Positions 23,076 to 34,100 of a stretch of DNA of 64,000 nucleotides are shown here, piece by piece (positions within the stretch are counted from its first letter, which is position 1; every line of letters begins with the position of its first letter). A model generated the notes under the pieces. The model did not search any database and was not told where the DNA came from. It was given only the letters and a program-made list of their open reading frames with translations. Source of the stretch: Pectobacterium polonicum (GTDB lineage Bacteria > Pseudomonadota > Gammaproteobacteria > Enterobacterales > Enterobacteriaceae); NCBI RefSeq assembly GCF_005497185.1, contig NZ_RJTN01000003.1, forward strand, positions 285,555 to 349,554, in the 5' to 3' direction. A program made the position numbers and the translations under genes.

Positions 23076-23554
23076 GATTCTGTTGTTCCTGGCTGAAGAG
23101 AAAAACGGTGTAACATCGCGTCTCCCGTAGCAGAGACAGCGGACAGTTCAGCCTGTCGGCCCTCATCCTGATAGCGCAAATGCAGCTCGATATCCGCGTC
23201 GGGCAGCACGCCAGCGCCCTGCTGCGGCCACTCAATCAGGCAAATAGCATCCTGCGTCAGGTAATCCCGAATCCCCATAAACTCCAACTCTTCCGGGTCG
23301 GCCAGTCGATAGAGATCAAAGTGGTAAACAGCCAGTGGAGACAACGCATAAGGTTCCACCAACGTATAAGTAGGACTTTTGACATTGCCCTGGTGACCGC
23401 GCGCCTGTAGGAAGCCGCGACTAAACGTCGTTTTCCCCGCGCCGAGATCGCCATAAAGATGGATAACACAAGCGCCGTCACAGGCTTTCGCCAGTGCAGT
23501 GCCTAATGAAATGGTTGCTGCCTCATCAGGCAGAAGTAAGACTATTTTTTTCAT
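23072..23554 (-). CDS. tsaE: tRNA threonylcarbamoyladenosine biosynthesis ATPase TsaE
   Basis: TsaE is the small ATPase needed, with TsaB, TsaC and TsaD, for the t6A37 modification of tRNAs reading ANN codons. The 160-residue protein has the Walker A motif GDLGAGKTT and [10 protein letters not shown] in the switch region. It is slightly longer than the E. coli protein at the C terminus. Its stop lies inside the amiB start (ATGA). Confidence 0.95.
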   Translation of the reverse strand: MKKIVLLLPDEAATISLGTALAKACDGACVIHLYGDLGAGKTTFSRGFLQARGHQGNVKSPTYTLVEPYALSPLAVYHFDLYRLADPEELEFMGIRDYLTQDAICLIEWPQQGAGVLPDADIELHLRYQDEGRQAELSAVSATGDAMLHRFSLQPGTTES

Positions 23555-23593
23555 TCTATTGTTCTAAAAACATAAGTTCTAAAAACATCGGCG

Positions 23594-25123
23594 CTAAAAA
23601 AACACCCGATCAGGATTCACATATCGGAACAGCACGGGCAGTAAATCGGTTGCCAGCATACCCCGGGTACCACGTTGCGCTGCCAGCCAGTCGGCCGCCG
23701 CACCATGTACGACACACCCTGCACAAGCAGCATCATACAGCGAGAGCTTTTGTGCCAGCAAACCACCGACAATACCCGATAGCACATCCCCCATTCCCCC
23801 CGTCGCCATGCCGGGGTTTCCCACATCAGCAATAGCAACCTCTCCTTGCTGGCTGGCAATCACCGTTCCCGCACCTTTTAATACGACAACACCGCCATAG
23901 CGTTTTACCAGCTTTGTCGCCGCAAGTAAGCGATCACTTTCAATATCAGATACGCGGCAATTCAGTAAACGTGCCGCCTCGCCGGGGTGAGGTGTCAGCA
24001 CGCGATTCTGCCGCTTATGCGGATTGATTGCCAGTAGGTTAAGTGCATCCGCGTCCCATAACATGGGTTTGTTACAATTTTCTGTCAGACGCAGCGCGTT
24101 TTTACCCCATTCATCTTGTCCTAAACCGGGTCCAATCACCACGACATCGGCCCATTCCACCCCCTGTCGCAGCGTATCTGTCGTCAATTCTTGCACCATC
24201 AGCTCAGGTCGAGCCGTCAGAAACGCGGATTGATATTGTTTGTGAGTAAGTACTCGCACTAAGCCTGCGCCGCTGTGTAAGGCCGCATCGGCAGCCATCA
24301 GTGCCGCACCGCCTAAACCCGCGTTGCCGCCGACCACCAACAGCCTGCCGTTATCCCCTTTATGTTGTCCGGCGGGACGAGGCGCCAGCCATTCGGGAAG
24401 CTGTGCCGCCGTCAGCCGCCGGATCGGCGCAGTTTGGTCACCCAACCACGTCTGCAATCCTAGCGAGTGATAATGCAATAATCCTACCTGCTCACGCGCG
24501 CGGCCAGTCAGTAACCCCGGCTTCAGCGCGATAAACGCCACCGTCTGTGCCGCACAGATCGCAACACCAGCACAGGCACCCGTTTCGGCATCTAAGCCAG
24601 AGGGAATATCGAGTGAAACAATAGGGGCGGGATAGGCATTCGCCTGCGTAATTAACGCCGCATAGGGTGCACGCGGGGCAGCAGAAAGTCCGGTTCCCAG
24701 TAGAGCATCCACAATGAGATCGATCCCGTCAGGCCACGACGTGTCACCCCCCAGCGCACAAACCTCTTCAATATGACCGCCCTGCTCCAGCCAGCGCTGC
24801 CGAGCAAGACGGGCGTCATCAGGCAGCAATTTGTCACTGATGCAGGCAACAACATCCACCTCAATGCCCGCCGCCAGCGCTAAACTGGCGACCACATAGC
24901 CATCGCCACCGTTATTGCCGTGCCCAGCCAGCACTCGCCAGCGTCGGGCAGAGGGATAACATTGTCGAGCCACCTGAAATGCGGCGTCTCCCGCACGCTG
25001 CATCAACTCCCACAATGAAAGCCCTGATTCACGGGCTGCACCAGCCTCTTCACGGCGTACCCACTCGGCGTAAAACACCGAGTCGGGTAACTCATCCTCT
25101 CGCTTCCAAACGTGACCCGTCAT
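23594..25123 (-). CDS. nnr: Bifunctional NAD(P)HX epimerase/dehydratase
   Basis: Nnr repairs damaged hydrated NAD(P)H. Its N-terminal YjeF domain epimerises NAD(P)HX, with GHGNNGGDGYV near residue 70. Its C-terminal ribokinase-like domain dehydrates it using ADP, with HKGDNGRLLVVGG and GMATGGMGDVLSG. From the ATG at 25123 the protein has 509 residues, close to E. coli Nnr (515). The longer reading from 25270 would run into the queG start and was rejected. The 39-base gap to tsaE contains two copies of GTTCTAAAAACAT 15 bases apart. Confidence 0.95.
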   Translation of the reverse strand: MTGHVWKREDELPDSVFYAEWVRREEAGAARESGLSLWELMQRAGDAAFQVARQCYPSARRWRVLAGHGNNGGDGYVVASLALAAGIEVDVVACISDKLLPDDARLARQRWLEQGGHIEEVCALGGDTSWPDGIDLIVDALLGTGLSAAPRAPYAALITQANAYPAPIVSLDIPSGLDAETGACAGVAICAAQTVAFIALKPGLLTGRAREQVGLLHYHSLGLQTWLGDQTAPIRRLTAAQLPEWLAPRPAGQHKGDNGRLLVVGGNAGLGGAALMAADAALHSGAGLVRVLTHKQYQSAFLTARPELMVQELTTDTLRQGVEWADVVVIGPGLGQDEWGKNALRLTENCNKPMLWDADALNLLAINPHKRQNRVLTPHPGEAARLLNCRVSDIESDRLLAATKLVKRYGGVVVLKGAGTVIASQQGEVAIADVGNPGMATGGMGDVLSGIVGGLLAQKLSLYDAACAGCVVHGAAADWLAAQRGTRGMLATDLLPVLFRYVNPDRVFF

Positions 25124-25268
25124 TCTTTGCTCTTGGTCTTCATTACAATGACTTAAAATTAGCAAGCAACCTAAACCACCGCCAGCATTCCGCGCTTCTC
25201 GGCAGGCATCGGCTACACCGCGCGGATATGGTAATATCACCACGTCTTGTTTATTTCTGTGGCCCATC

Positions 25269-26408
25269 ATGTCATACCCCTACGATCTCAACGAATTAGC
25301 GCAACACATCAAACAATGGGGACAGGCATTGGGATTCCAGCAGGTCGGCATCTGCGACACCGATTTGTCCGCAGAAGAGCCTCGACTTCAGGATTGGCTG
25401 GATAAGCAATACCACGGGGAAATGGACTGGATGGCACGCCACGGTATGCTGCGGGCACGGCCGCATGAGCTGTTGCCCGGTACGCTGCGCGTCATTAGCG
25501 TTCGTATGAATTATCTTCCCGCCAAAGCCGCGTTTGCCAGTACTTTAAAGAATCCAGAACTCGGCTACGTCAGCCGTTATGCACTAGGCCGTGATTACCA
25601 CAAGCTGTTACGCCAGCGTTTAAAGAAGCTTGGCGATCAGATTCAGGAATACTGTGGTGAATTGAATTTTCGCCCATTCGTCGATTCCGCTCCCATTATG
25701 GAGCGCCCTTTGGCTGCGAAAGCCGGGCTTGGCTGGGTTGGTAAACACTCACTAATTTTAAACAGAGAAGCGGGGTCCTGGTTCTTTCTTGGTGAACTGC
25801 TGATCGATCTGCCTCTCCCCGTCGATCGGCCACAAGAAGAACAGTGCGGTCGCTGTGTCGCCTGTATGACCACCTGCCCAACTGGCGCGATTGTTGCCCC
25901 TTACACCGTTGATGCCCGCCGCTGCATTTCCTATCTAACCATCGAATTGGAAGGCCCGATACCTGAAGAATTCCGTCCACTGATGGGCAATCGCATCTAT
26001 GGCTGCGACGACTGTCAGCTTATTTGCCCGTGGAATCGCTTTTCACAACTTACCGACGAGACTGATTTCAGCCCGCGTGCCGCGCTGCACACACCGGAGC
26101 TGCTGGCGCTATTCGGCTGGAATGAAGAGAAATTTCTACGAATTACGGAAGGATCGCCGATCCGGCGTATCGGTCATCTCCGCTGGCTACGCAATATTGC
26201 CGTCGCCCTGGGGAATGCTCCCTATCAGGATAATATCGTATTAGCACTACAAACCCGCCTAGGTGAAAGCGAACTGTTGGATGAACATATTCACTGGGCG
26301 ATTCGGCAGCAGCTAGCACGCCGCGCATCATTGGAAATTGACGTCCAATCCACACAGAAAAAACGACTCATCCGTGCAGTGGAGAAAGGATTACCGCGCG
26401 ATGCATGA
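25269..26408 (+). CDS. queG: Epoxyqueuosine reductase
   Basis: QueG catalyses the last step of queuosine synthesis in tRNA, reducing epoxyqueuosine with a cobalamin cofactor and two [4Fe-4S] clusters. The 379-residue protein equals E. coli QueG in length. It has two ferredoxin-like cluster motifs, CGRCVACMTTCPTG and CDDCQLICPWN, and a C-terminal HEAT-like region. It is transcribed divergently from nnr. In E. coli the next features are datA and glyV-glyX-glyY; here the tRNA-Gly gene is about 18 kb further on. Confidence 0.96.
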   Translation: MSYPYDLNELAQHIKQWGQALGFQQVGICDTDLSAEEPRLQDWLDKQYHGEMDWMARHGMLRARPHELLPGTLRVISVRMNYLPAKAAFASTLKNPELGYVSRYALGRDYHKLLRQRLKKLGDQIQEYCGELNFRPFVDSAPIMERPLAAKAGLGWVGKHSLILNREAGSWFFLGELLIDLPLPVDRPQEEQCGRCVACMTTCPTGAIVAPYTVDARRCISYLTIELEGPIPEEFRPLMGNRIYGCDDCQLICPWNRFSQLTDETDFSPRAALHTPELLALFGWNEEKFLRITEGSPIRRIGHLRWLRNIAVALGNAPYQDNIVLALQTRLGESELLDEHIHWAIRQQLARRASLEIDVQSTQKKRLIRAVEKGLPRDA

Positions 26409-26445
26409 GCGGCTAAAACCGTTGCCATCAGTTTGCCGTATGCGC

Positions 26446-26615
26446 TGTGGATAAATAAAAAAAATCGTTGCCAATCAACTGTCACAAAAAGTACAAGCGA
26501 TAGTTATAGCGTTTTATAAGTAAATTTTATGAATAAATATCAATAGGATACTCTATTGTATTTTATCAAAAATATAGTGGGGTTAATAAATAACCAACAG
26601 ACAGTCTGTGGATAA
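26446..26615. other. datA-like DnaA-box region downstream of queG
   Basis: Two perfect copies of the strongest DnaA box (TTATCCACA, read here as TGTGGATAA) lie at 26446-26454 and 26607-26615, in the same orientation. Between them is very AT-rich DNA with two IHF-like cores, TATCAA at 26538 and 26564. A weak third box (TGTGAAAAC) is at 26701. In E. coli the datA locus, which promotes DnaA-ATP hydrolysis using DnaA boxes and IHF, lies between queG and the glycine tRNAs. Position and motifs together make this a likely equivalent; function is inferred. Confidence 0.6.
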
Positions 26616-26865
26616 GTCTGTTAAGAAGAATATGATTTTTTGTATTAACTGATAAAAAACGATGTGAATTGAGGTAACGCTAGCGCCCTAAATACGATGC
26701 TGTGAAAACAGCAAAAAACAGCTCACAACACAGAGCGGCCAGCATTATGAATTTCTTATTGTCCCTTGGCAAGGGCTGAGATCTAATTTTTACGATCGAA
26801 ATGACGGCAACGCCTCTTTTATGAGACATCGCCGAGCAAAAAGTTAAGATTTTTGTCAGAGTAAT

Positions 26866-26890
26866 AGGAGGGGGGCGAATTTCCCCCTCT
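26866..26890 (-). terminator. Possible terminator after ahpF
   Basis: A GC-rich inverted repeat (GGAGGGGG with its TTTCCCCCTC counterpart) lies 15-40 bases past the ahpF stop. It has no T run on the minus strand, so its strength is doubtful. Confidence 0.4.
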
Positions 26891-26904
26891 CCCACAGGCC
26901 GATA

Positions 26905-28467
26905 TTACGCCCGCGTTCTGATCAGGTAATCAAAGGCGCTCAAGGACGCTTTTGCACCTTCACCCGTCGCGATGATGATCTGCTTGTACGGCACCGTCGT
27001 ACAGTCACCGGCAGCAAAGACCCCTTTCACACTGGTTTCACACTTGGCATCGATCTCAATTTCACCAATACGGTTTCTGGCAACCGTACCCTCAAGCCAG
27101 TGGGTGTTAGGCAGCAGACCAATCTGTACGAAGATCCCTTCCAGGGTTAAATCATGCACCGTATCGGTAACACGATCTTTGTAACTCAGCCCCGTCACCT
27201 TCTGCCCATCGCCTTTCACTTCTGTAGTTTGCGCATTCAGAATGATGTCAACGTTCGGCAGGCTACGTACCTTTTCCTGCAATACAGAATCCGCTTTCAG
27301 CTCCGGTGCAAATTCAAGCAGTGTGACGTGTTTCACCACGCCAGCCAAATCGATAGCCGCTTCTACACCAGAGTTTCCACCGCCAATCACCGCAACGTGC
27401 TTGCCTTTAAACAGCGGGCCATCGCAGTGCGGGCAATACGTTACACCGCGCGTCCGGTACTGATCTTCACCGGGCACATTCATGTTTCTCCAACGTGCGC
27501 CAGTCGCAATAATCACGCTACGCGCTTTCAGCGTTGCTCCGGATACGGTAATCACCTGATGCGGTTTACCCGGTTCTCCGCCAGGAATTAAGGCTTCTGC
27601 ACTCTGTGCGTCGATCACATCAACATCGTAGTCATCAACATGGCTCTTGAGCGCCGTCGCCAGTTTGGCACCTTCCGTTTTCGGCACGGAAATGTAGTTT
27701 TCGATATCGACGGTATCCAGTACCTGACCGCCAAAGCGTTCACCAACCAAACCGGTGCGGATGCCTTTACGCGCCGAGTAGACTGCCGCTGCCGCCCCTG
27801 CCGGGCCGCTGCCGATGATTAACACATCATAGACGTCACGCTGGTTCAACTGCTCAACCTGTTTAGCGCCTGCGCCGGTATCGATTTTAGTCACAATCTC
27901 AGCAAGGCTTGTCCGCCCCTGGCTGAAATGTTCACCGTTCAGGAAAACGGTGGGAACGCCCATGACGTTACGGTTTTGGATCTCATCCTGAAACACGCCG
28001 CCGTCTATCGCGGTATGGGTGATCTTCGGGTTCAACACCGCCATTAAATTCAGCGCCTGCACCACGTCCGGGCAGTTATGGCAGGACAGCGAGTAATACG
28101 TTTCAAAGTGGAACGAACCGTCAAGATTGCGGATTTGATCGAGTAATTCTTTCGCTTCTTTCGACGGATGTCCGCCCACCTGTAATAACGCCAGGATCAG
28201 GGAAGTAAATTCGTGTCCCATCGGGGCACCGGCGAAACGTGGGCCGCTTTGTGAACCCGGGTTGGTAATCAGGAATGAAGGCTTACGGACGGATAGATCA
28301 TTCTTTTCAATAAAGCTGACCTGATTGGACAGCTCGGCGATATCGGTCAGCAAGGTTCTAACTTCTGCAGATTTAGCGGAATCATCCAGAGTCGCAATTA
28401 ACTCAACAGGTTTGGTTAATTTTTCCAGATAGGCTTTCAACTGGACTTTCATCGTATTGTCGAGCAT
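26905..28467 (-). CDS. ahpF: Alkyl hydroperoxide reductase subunit F
   Basis: AhpF is the NADH-dependent flavoprotein that keeps AhpC reduced. The 520 residues match the E. coli protein (521). The N-terminal double thioredoxin fold has the redox pair in SCHNC. Next come the FAD motif [17 protein letters not shown], the second disulphide YCPHCDG, the NADH motif [10 protein letters not shown] and the terminal FAD motif FAAGDCTT. It follows ahpC by about 130 bases with a terminator-like hairpin between, which probably lowers its expression relative to ahpC. Confidence 0.97.
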   Translation of the reverse strand: MLDNTMKVQLKAYLEKLTKPVELIATLDDSAKSAEVRTLLTDIAELSNQVSFIEKNDLSVRKPSFLITNPGSQSGPRFAGAPMGHEFTSLILALLQVGGHPSKEAKELLDQIRNLDGSFHFETYYSLSCHNCPDVVQALNLMAVLNPKITHTAIDGGVFQDEIQNRNVMGVPTVFLNGEHFSQGRTSLAEIVTKIDTGAGAKQVEQLNQRDVYDVLIIGSGPAGAAAAVYSARKGIRTGLVGERFGGQVLDTVDIENYISVPKTEGAKLATALKSHVDDYDVDVIDAQSAEALIPGGEPGKPHQVITVSGATLKARSVIIATGARWRNMNVPGEDQYRTRGVTYCPHCDGPLFKGKHVAVIGGGNSGVEAAIDLAGVVKHVTLLEFAPELKADSVLQEKVRSLPNVDIILNAQTTEVKGDGQKVTGLSYKDRVTDTVHDLTLEGIFVQIGLLPNTHWLEGTVARNRIGEIEIDAKCETSVKGVFAAGDCTTVPYKQIIIATGEGAKASLSAFDYLIRTRA

Positions 28468-28548
28468 CGGTCGTCCTTAATGAGGTAAATAGGTACAAAG
28501 GCAAAATAGTACGAAGCGTTGGCCCGAAAAGGAGCCGGGCCAGAAAAA

Positions 28549-28567
28549 TCGGGTGCAGCGCACCCGA
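28549..28567 (-). terminator. Attenuating terminator between ahpC and ahpF
   Basis: On the minus strand an 8-bp stem TCGGGTGC / GCACCCGA with a 3-base loop is followed by TTTTT. It can stop most transcripts after ahpC, giving more peroxidase than reductase. Confidence 0.75.
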
Positions 28568-28596
28568 AAAACAGCCATATTTTCCGTGGTGTCAGC

Positions 28597-29160
28597 TTAG
28601 ATTTTGCCAACCAGATCCAGAGACGGGGCCAGCGTGGCTTCGCCTTCTTTCCATTTAGCTGGACATACTTCGCCAGGGTGAGATGCAACGTACTGAGCGG
28701 CTTTGACTTTGCGCAGCAGGTCAGAGGCATCGCGGCCAATACCTTCAGCCGTGATTTCTACTGCCTGGATGATGCCCTGTGGGTCAACGATGAACGTACC
28801 GCGGTCAGCCAGACCTTCTGCTTCACGCATGTTTTCAAAATTACGCGTCAACTGACCAGTTGGGTCACCAATCATGGTGTATTTGATTTTGCCAATCGTT
28901 TCAGAGCTGCTGTGCCACGCTTTGTGCGTGAAGTGGGTGTCGGTGGAAACAGAGTAGATTTCCACGCCACGCTGTTGGAATTCGTCGTAGTAGTCAGCGA
29001 CATCACCCAGTTCGGTCGGGCAGACAAACGTAAAGTCGGCCGGATAGAAGAAGAATACGCTCCATTTTCCTTCGATATTCTTCTCCGTCACTTCAATGAA
29101 TTGACCGTCTTTGAAAGCCATGTTTTTGAATGGTTTAACTTGGGTATTAATTACTGACAT
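28597..29160 (-). CDS. ahpC: Alkyl hydroperoxide reductase subunit C (2-Cys peroxiredoxin)
   Basis: AhpC reduces organic peroxides, hydrogen peroxide and peroxynitrite. The 187-residue protein has the peroxidatic cysteine in FTFVCPTE (near residue 47) and the resolving cysteine in GEVCPAKW (near 166). The ATG at 29160 is preceded by AGGAT; an in-frame GTG one codon upstream was rejected. In enterobacteria ahpCF is usually OxyR-activated; I could not define an OxyR site with confidence in the 110 bases upstream. Confidence 0.97.
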   Translation of the reverse strand: MSVINTQVKPFKNMAFKDGQFIEVTEKNIEGKWSVFFFYPADFTFVCPTELGDVADYYDEFQQRGVEIYSVSTDTHFTHKAWHSSSETIGKIKYTMIGDPTGQLTRNFENMREAEGLADRGTFIVDPQGIIQAVEITAEGIGRDASDLLRKVKAAQYVASHPGEVCPAKWKEGEATLAPSLDLVGKI

Positions 29161-29270
29161 CACGTTATCCTCATGTGTTTTTGCATGTGGCTAAAGTACA
29201 GAAACGTGATCGTTATCACCAATTCGTTGTCTTTATCGAATCAATAAGTAATACCTAACGTAGCGTGAAA

Positions 29271-30920
29271 TCAGGGATACATGATCTCCATGTTCTTTTC
29301 ACCAATCCTGATCGTCTTGAAGCGTGGCGCAACGGCCTCAATTTTTCCCTCCTTCACCAGTTCGATCAGGTGTTCCGTCTCCATCACGCCATACATACTG
29401 GCTGCAATCTGCCATTGTCCCTTTCCATCACGAACAAGAATCTTCCCACCACTCCCCCATCCTTCTCTGGGAAAAATGAGCACTTCGTTATGGTCATCAC
29501 CTGTCAAATCAATAGCAAAGAGCACACACGCGGCTTCCCGGCATTGATTACCCAAATTATCCTTCTGCAACATGCCTTCGACGCCCTCTTCCAACGGGCC
29601 AACCCATTCGACCTGAACAGGACGGACTTTTGCTGGCTTCCCCTGCAAGCGGTCGCGCAGCGCCTGACGTCCTGCCGCATCCAATATTCGGTCTTGCTGC
29701 AATTCTTCAGCCAGCCAGTTGAATTGCTGTCTCCCTGCCATCCCTAACTCATCACGCAACGCCCATAGATCGAACTTATCGATCGGTGTTTTCCCGCTCA
29801 TCAGGCGCTGAACCTGATTTCTCGCACTAAAGGCTTCTGGGCTGAGCAGCGGTGTATGCAGCAATACCATCAGTACGCAGGTCACAGCCGCGAGCAGCGG
29901 ATTGCTCGTGCGTAAATGACCTAACCAGACGCCAGAACGTCGGATGACAGCCCATAGCATGGCTAGGCTGTAAAGCATGGCGATCGCTACGACAAAGAGT
30001 GACTGAAAACGGAAAGGAGTCAGGCCGTATTGTTCGATGCGCAGCCAGCTGGAGTAGCCCGCCAATGCGATCAAAATCGGTAGGCACAGCACGCTGGCGC
30101 TAACCAGCCCGCGTAAAACTGCCGGATAAATACGCCCTTCGCTATCATCTTGAGATGCGCAGTTAATCAAAAAGAGGTTCACGCCCATCAGACATAGAAG
30201 AATGAGGGTGGAACGACCCGTATTCCATATCGGTTCCAACCCACTAAAAGGCAGCGTCAAGGTGAAAATCACCGTGATCAACGCACTACACGGCAGCAGA
30301 AAACGACACGCCGATAGCAAGATCCCCCGCAGTAGTCCAACTACCGCTTCTTTGGTCATTCCGATGTACATACCAATAGAAAACACGACCGGTAAGAACA
30401 GCATATAGAACCGATAATGACCGAGTACTTTATTAACCTGCGAGAAACCCAACATGTTGAACAACATGCCGCACAATACGAGCAGCAGCACGGCCACCAG
30501 AACGACTAGCCAGGCCAACAGCACGGTAAAAATATGGCTCCAGGCGTGTTTGCAGAGAGCGTCATAAGACGGCCATCTTCCTTCACGGGTTGACCAGCAG
30601 CGAATAAAAGTACAGCAGATATAACCGAGAAGGATGCCGCACAGCACCCAAGAACCAGACAGACGATCTCGTCCACTGTCATAGAAAACCCAACCGCTGA
30701 TCGCCGTCATCAGCACAGTCAGCACGCCGATCCATAGCCACGTTTTTTTCAAAAAAAGAGTACGTTCCAGCCATTGCAGGCTAATCCCGCCAACCGTCGC
30801 CATCGTTATCAACAACGTCTGAACGATGCCTTCTTTCATCTCCAGCGCCGTGACAAATAAAAGCCCCTGAAGCAGGCCAATAACCAAATAAAACCTTAAC
30901 GATGGAGAACGGGCAAACAT
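29271..30920 (-). CDS. DUF4153 family multi-pass membrane protein
   Basis: The 549-residue protein has about ten to twelve hydrophobic segments in its first 380 residues, for example FYLVIGLLQGLLFVTAL and LLAWLVVLVAVLLLVLCGML. A soluble C-terminal domain of about 165 residues follows, with a KILVRDGKGQW segment that looks beta-rich. It fits the DUF4153 family by recall. Function is unknown; the C-terminal part is probably extracytoplasmic. AAGGAT precedes the start. It lies 107 bases upstream of ahpC on the same strand and may be a separate unit. Confidence 0.7.
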   Translation of the reverse strand: MFARSPSLRFYLVIGLLQGLLFVTALEMKEGIVQTLLITMATVGGISLQWLERTLFLKKTWLWIGVLTVLMTAISGWVFYDSGRDRLSGSWVLCGILLGYICCTFIRCWSTREGRWPSYDALCKHAWSHIFTVLLAWLVVLVAVLLLVLCGMLFNMLGFSQVNKVLGHYRFYMLFLPVVFSIGMYIGMTKEAVVGLLRGILLSACRFLLPCSALITVIFTLTLPFSGLEPIWNTGRSTLILLCLMGVNLFLINCASQDDSEGRIYPAVLRGLVSASVLCLPILIALAGYSSWLRIEQYGLTPFRFQSLFVVAIAMLYSLAMLWAVIRRSGVWLGHLRTSNPLLAAVTCVLMVLLHTPLLSPEAFSARNQVQRLMSGKTPIDKFDLWALRDELGMAGRQQFNWLAEELQQDRILDAAGRQALRDRLQGKPAKVRPVQVEWVGPLEEGVEGMLQKDNLGNQCREAACVLFAIDLTGDDHNEVLIFPREGWGSGGKILVRDGKGQWQIAASMYGVMETEHLIELVKEGKIEAVAPRFKTIRIGEKNMEIMYP

Positions 30921-31133
30921 GGCAAATCCTTTTATCGAGACGAATCAATGAACGACCTACTGTAACATCGAACGTGTGTAACTTGAGTGAATAGTGTTTC
31001 TTCGACTGTTTACCGCGCCCGCCACTCTCCTGCCATTTTTAATGTTCATACCACCGTCACCGTTTAGTCATTTGCCATCGTTACACTGCCGCCGGAATTT
31101 CATAACGCATGGAAAAATAAAGGAATAATATAA

Positions 31134-34100
31134 ATGACATCCCCAACGAAGGCTCTTTTGGCTACGGCAATAGCCTCATTAATACCGTTTAGCATCTCTG
31201 CGGCGGAAGCAGAACCCGCTTCTGCAATTGATGTTCTCTCAGGGTTTAATAAATTCTGGACTGCGGGTACAGCCTGGAATAACGGCATACCCACTACGCT
31301 TGGCGAGATCGTACTGCGACAGAATATCCAAACAGTGATTGATATCGCCCGTTCGCGCACTCAGGCGCAAGAAATATCAGCTTTTGAATTCGATGCTCAA
31401 GATGCCAATTACGCCGTCATCGCTGGTCTTGGCCCGCTAGCCAGTATCTTGAAAACGGAAACTGGCGCTTTCACAACGGTCGACGGTATTCCAGACCGCG
31501 CATACAGTAGTCGAGTAAGCGATGGCGGCAACGGACTTGGGTCTGCCGCCAGCGGGCTAGGCAAGGTCGTCGAACTCGTCAACGCCATGCGCTACCCAGC
31601 CTCCACCACGCCAGCCAAAAACAACTACAACTATCCACGTCCCTTCCGCCAAACGCTGGACGGTGAAGATCTAAGCTGGGTACTGCAACGCTCTCTCGTT
31701 GCCCGCGTGCCAGCAACGGGAAACGGTGATGGCGGTTTTCCTAGCGGACATACCAACGCAGGCTATCTCTCCGCTTTCGGTCTCGCGTACGCGGTTCCGC
31801 AGCAATATTCCGATCTGATCCTACGGGCTGGCGAGATTGGCTATAGCCGCGTCGTGACGGGTATTCACTCGCCGCTGGATGTGATAGGCGGGCGAATGCA
31901 CGCGACCTATTACGCTATTCAGGACCTCATCGCCAATCCAACGCTGCGTGCAGAAGCCTACGATCAGGCACAGGCATTCTTCGCAGGGCAATGTGGTGGC
32001 ACCATCACCGCATGTTATACCAGCGGCAGGAGTGCCGAGGCAGCCTACGCTCAGTATCAGATCGATAAAGCCCTATACGCTAAATACACCTTCGAAAACG
32101 CCTTCACCCCTATCGGTGACACCCGTGCCGCCGCGGTTGTTCCGCAAAACGCCGAAGTGCTGATCGAAACACGCTACCCCTACCTCACCGCAGCCCAACA
32201 GCGCGACATTCTGGCGACAACATCGAATGCATCAGGCGGCGTGATGGATAACGGCATGGGTTACGATCGTTTGAACCTCTTCAAGGCAGCAAATGGCTAC
32301 GGTGCGTTCAACAGCAATGTTGCGGTAGTGATGAACGCCGCAAATGGGGGCTTATCTGCCGCCGATCTGTGGCTAAACGACATCACAGGCACAGGGTCCT
32401 TGACCAAATCAGGTAGCGGGCAGCTCACACTCGCAGGACGTAATAGCTGGAGTGGTGGTACAAGCGTATCAGACGGGACGCTGGTTGGTACTAATGGTCG
32501 GGCTTTCGGCACTGGCGCTATCATTAACAACGCAACGTTAGCTTTTGACATCAACACCGACGACACGCTCGCGAATGACATTTCAGGTAGCGGGATACTG
32601 CGCAAAGACGGTGTAGCTAAGCTGACCTATACGGGTAATGGGTCTTCCTTTACCGGTACAACGCAGGTGACAAACGGCAGATTGGCAATTAACGGCTCAC
32701 TGGGCGGTTCAATCGTTGTAGCCGATGGCGCGACCGTTTCGGGTAGCGGTACGATAGGCAGTCTGACCGTCGCCAGTGGCAGTACGCTGGCACCCGGTAA
32801 CTCGATTGGCACACTAAGAGTGAACGGCGACCTAACGTTAACCAACGGGGCTATTTATGAAGTTGAAGTCAATCCAGAGACGACCGAAAGCGATCTGATC
32901 GCCGTGACAGGCACGGCTACACTGGGCGATGCTTCCGTGCTGCACGTCGGCCAGAATGGGGATTATCGCATTGCTTCAACCTATACCATTCTGACCGCAG
33001 ACAATGGCATATCTGGCACCTTCGGCGCGGTAACGAGTCGTTACGCCTTCCTCGATGCCAATCTGGGTTACACCGCTAATGCGGTAACGATGCAGCTCGC
33101 ACGTAATGACATCACATTTGCATCGGTCGCTACCACGGCCAATCAGTCAGCCGCCGCCAATGCAGTAGAGTCCTTAGGGACAGGCAATGCCGTTTATAAC
33201 GCAGTCGCAATGCTCGATCGAGGCGCACCACAGAACGCCTTTGACGCGTTATCGGGTGAAGGCTATGCCTCGCTGGCTGGTGCCATGACACGCGGTGCAT
33301 TGACGGTCAGCGATACGGTTACAGAACACGCCCGTACCACGCATGATGATAACGTCTGGCTCAATGTTTATGGCGGTCGCCATGATGCAAATGGCGCTAA
33401 CGGCACGGCTGATACTGACTATCGCAGCAATGGTTTTCTGCTCGGCATTGACGGTGCGCTGTCCGACAACATGACGCTCGGCATTTTCGCCGGAGCCGAC
33501 AAGGGAGATGTTGACGTAAATGGACGTCGTTTCTCCGCAGATGTCGACAACTACCAGTTAGGTGCTTATGCCAATTACACGTATAACCGGTTGGGATTGA
33601 CCTTCGGTACGGTCGGAAGCTGGGGCGATATAGCGGCGCAGCGCGACGTCACCGTCGGTTCCCTGAATGAGAAGTTGTCAGCGGATCTGGATGCCCGCAC
33701 TCTCCAGGTATTTGGAGAAGCACGTATGAAATTCGATGCTAACGTGGTTACTGTAGAACCTTTCGCCAGATTAGCGCACGTCGCCAGTAAAATGGGCAGC
33801 TTCAGCGAAGCGGGCGGTGCTGCCGCATTAGGCGGAGAAGCGCTCAAAATGGATACCACCTTTTCTACCCTCGGCGTACGTCTGGAACGCAGCTTCGGCA
33901 CGCAAGCACGCGCATGGACAGTGAATGGCAGCGTCGGCTGGAGACATGCTTTTGGCGACATCGCCCCTACGGCACGCCTGCACTTCATTGGTGCTGATAA
34001 CTATAACGTGACGGGAACGCCACTGGCTGAAAATAGCGTACGCGTTGAAGCGGGCATCGGCAAAAAACTCACTGATAATGCGAACCTGTCATTATCTTAT

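Noticed and set aside
29164..29270. OxyR binding site upstream of ahpC
   Set aside because: Some ATAG/CTAT-like pieces occur but not at the expected spacing, so no site is claimed.
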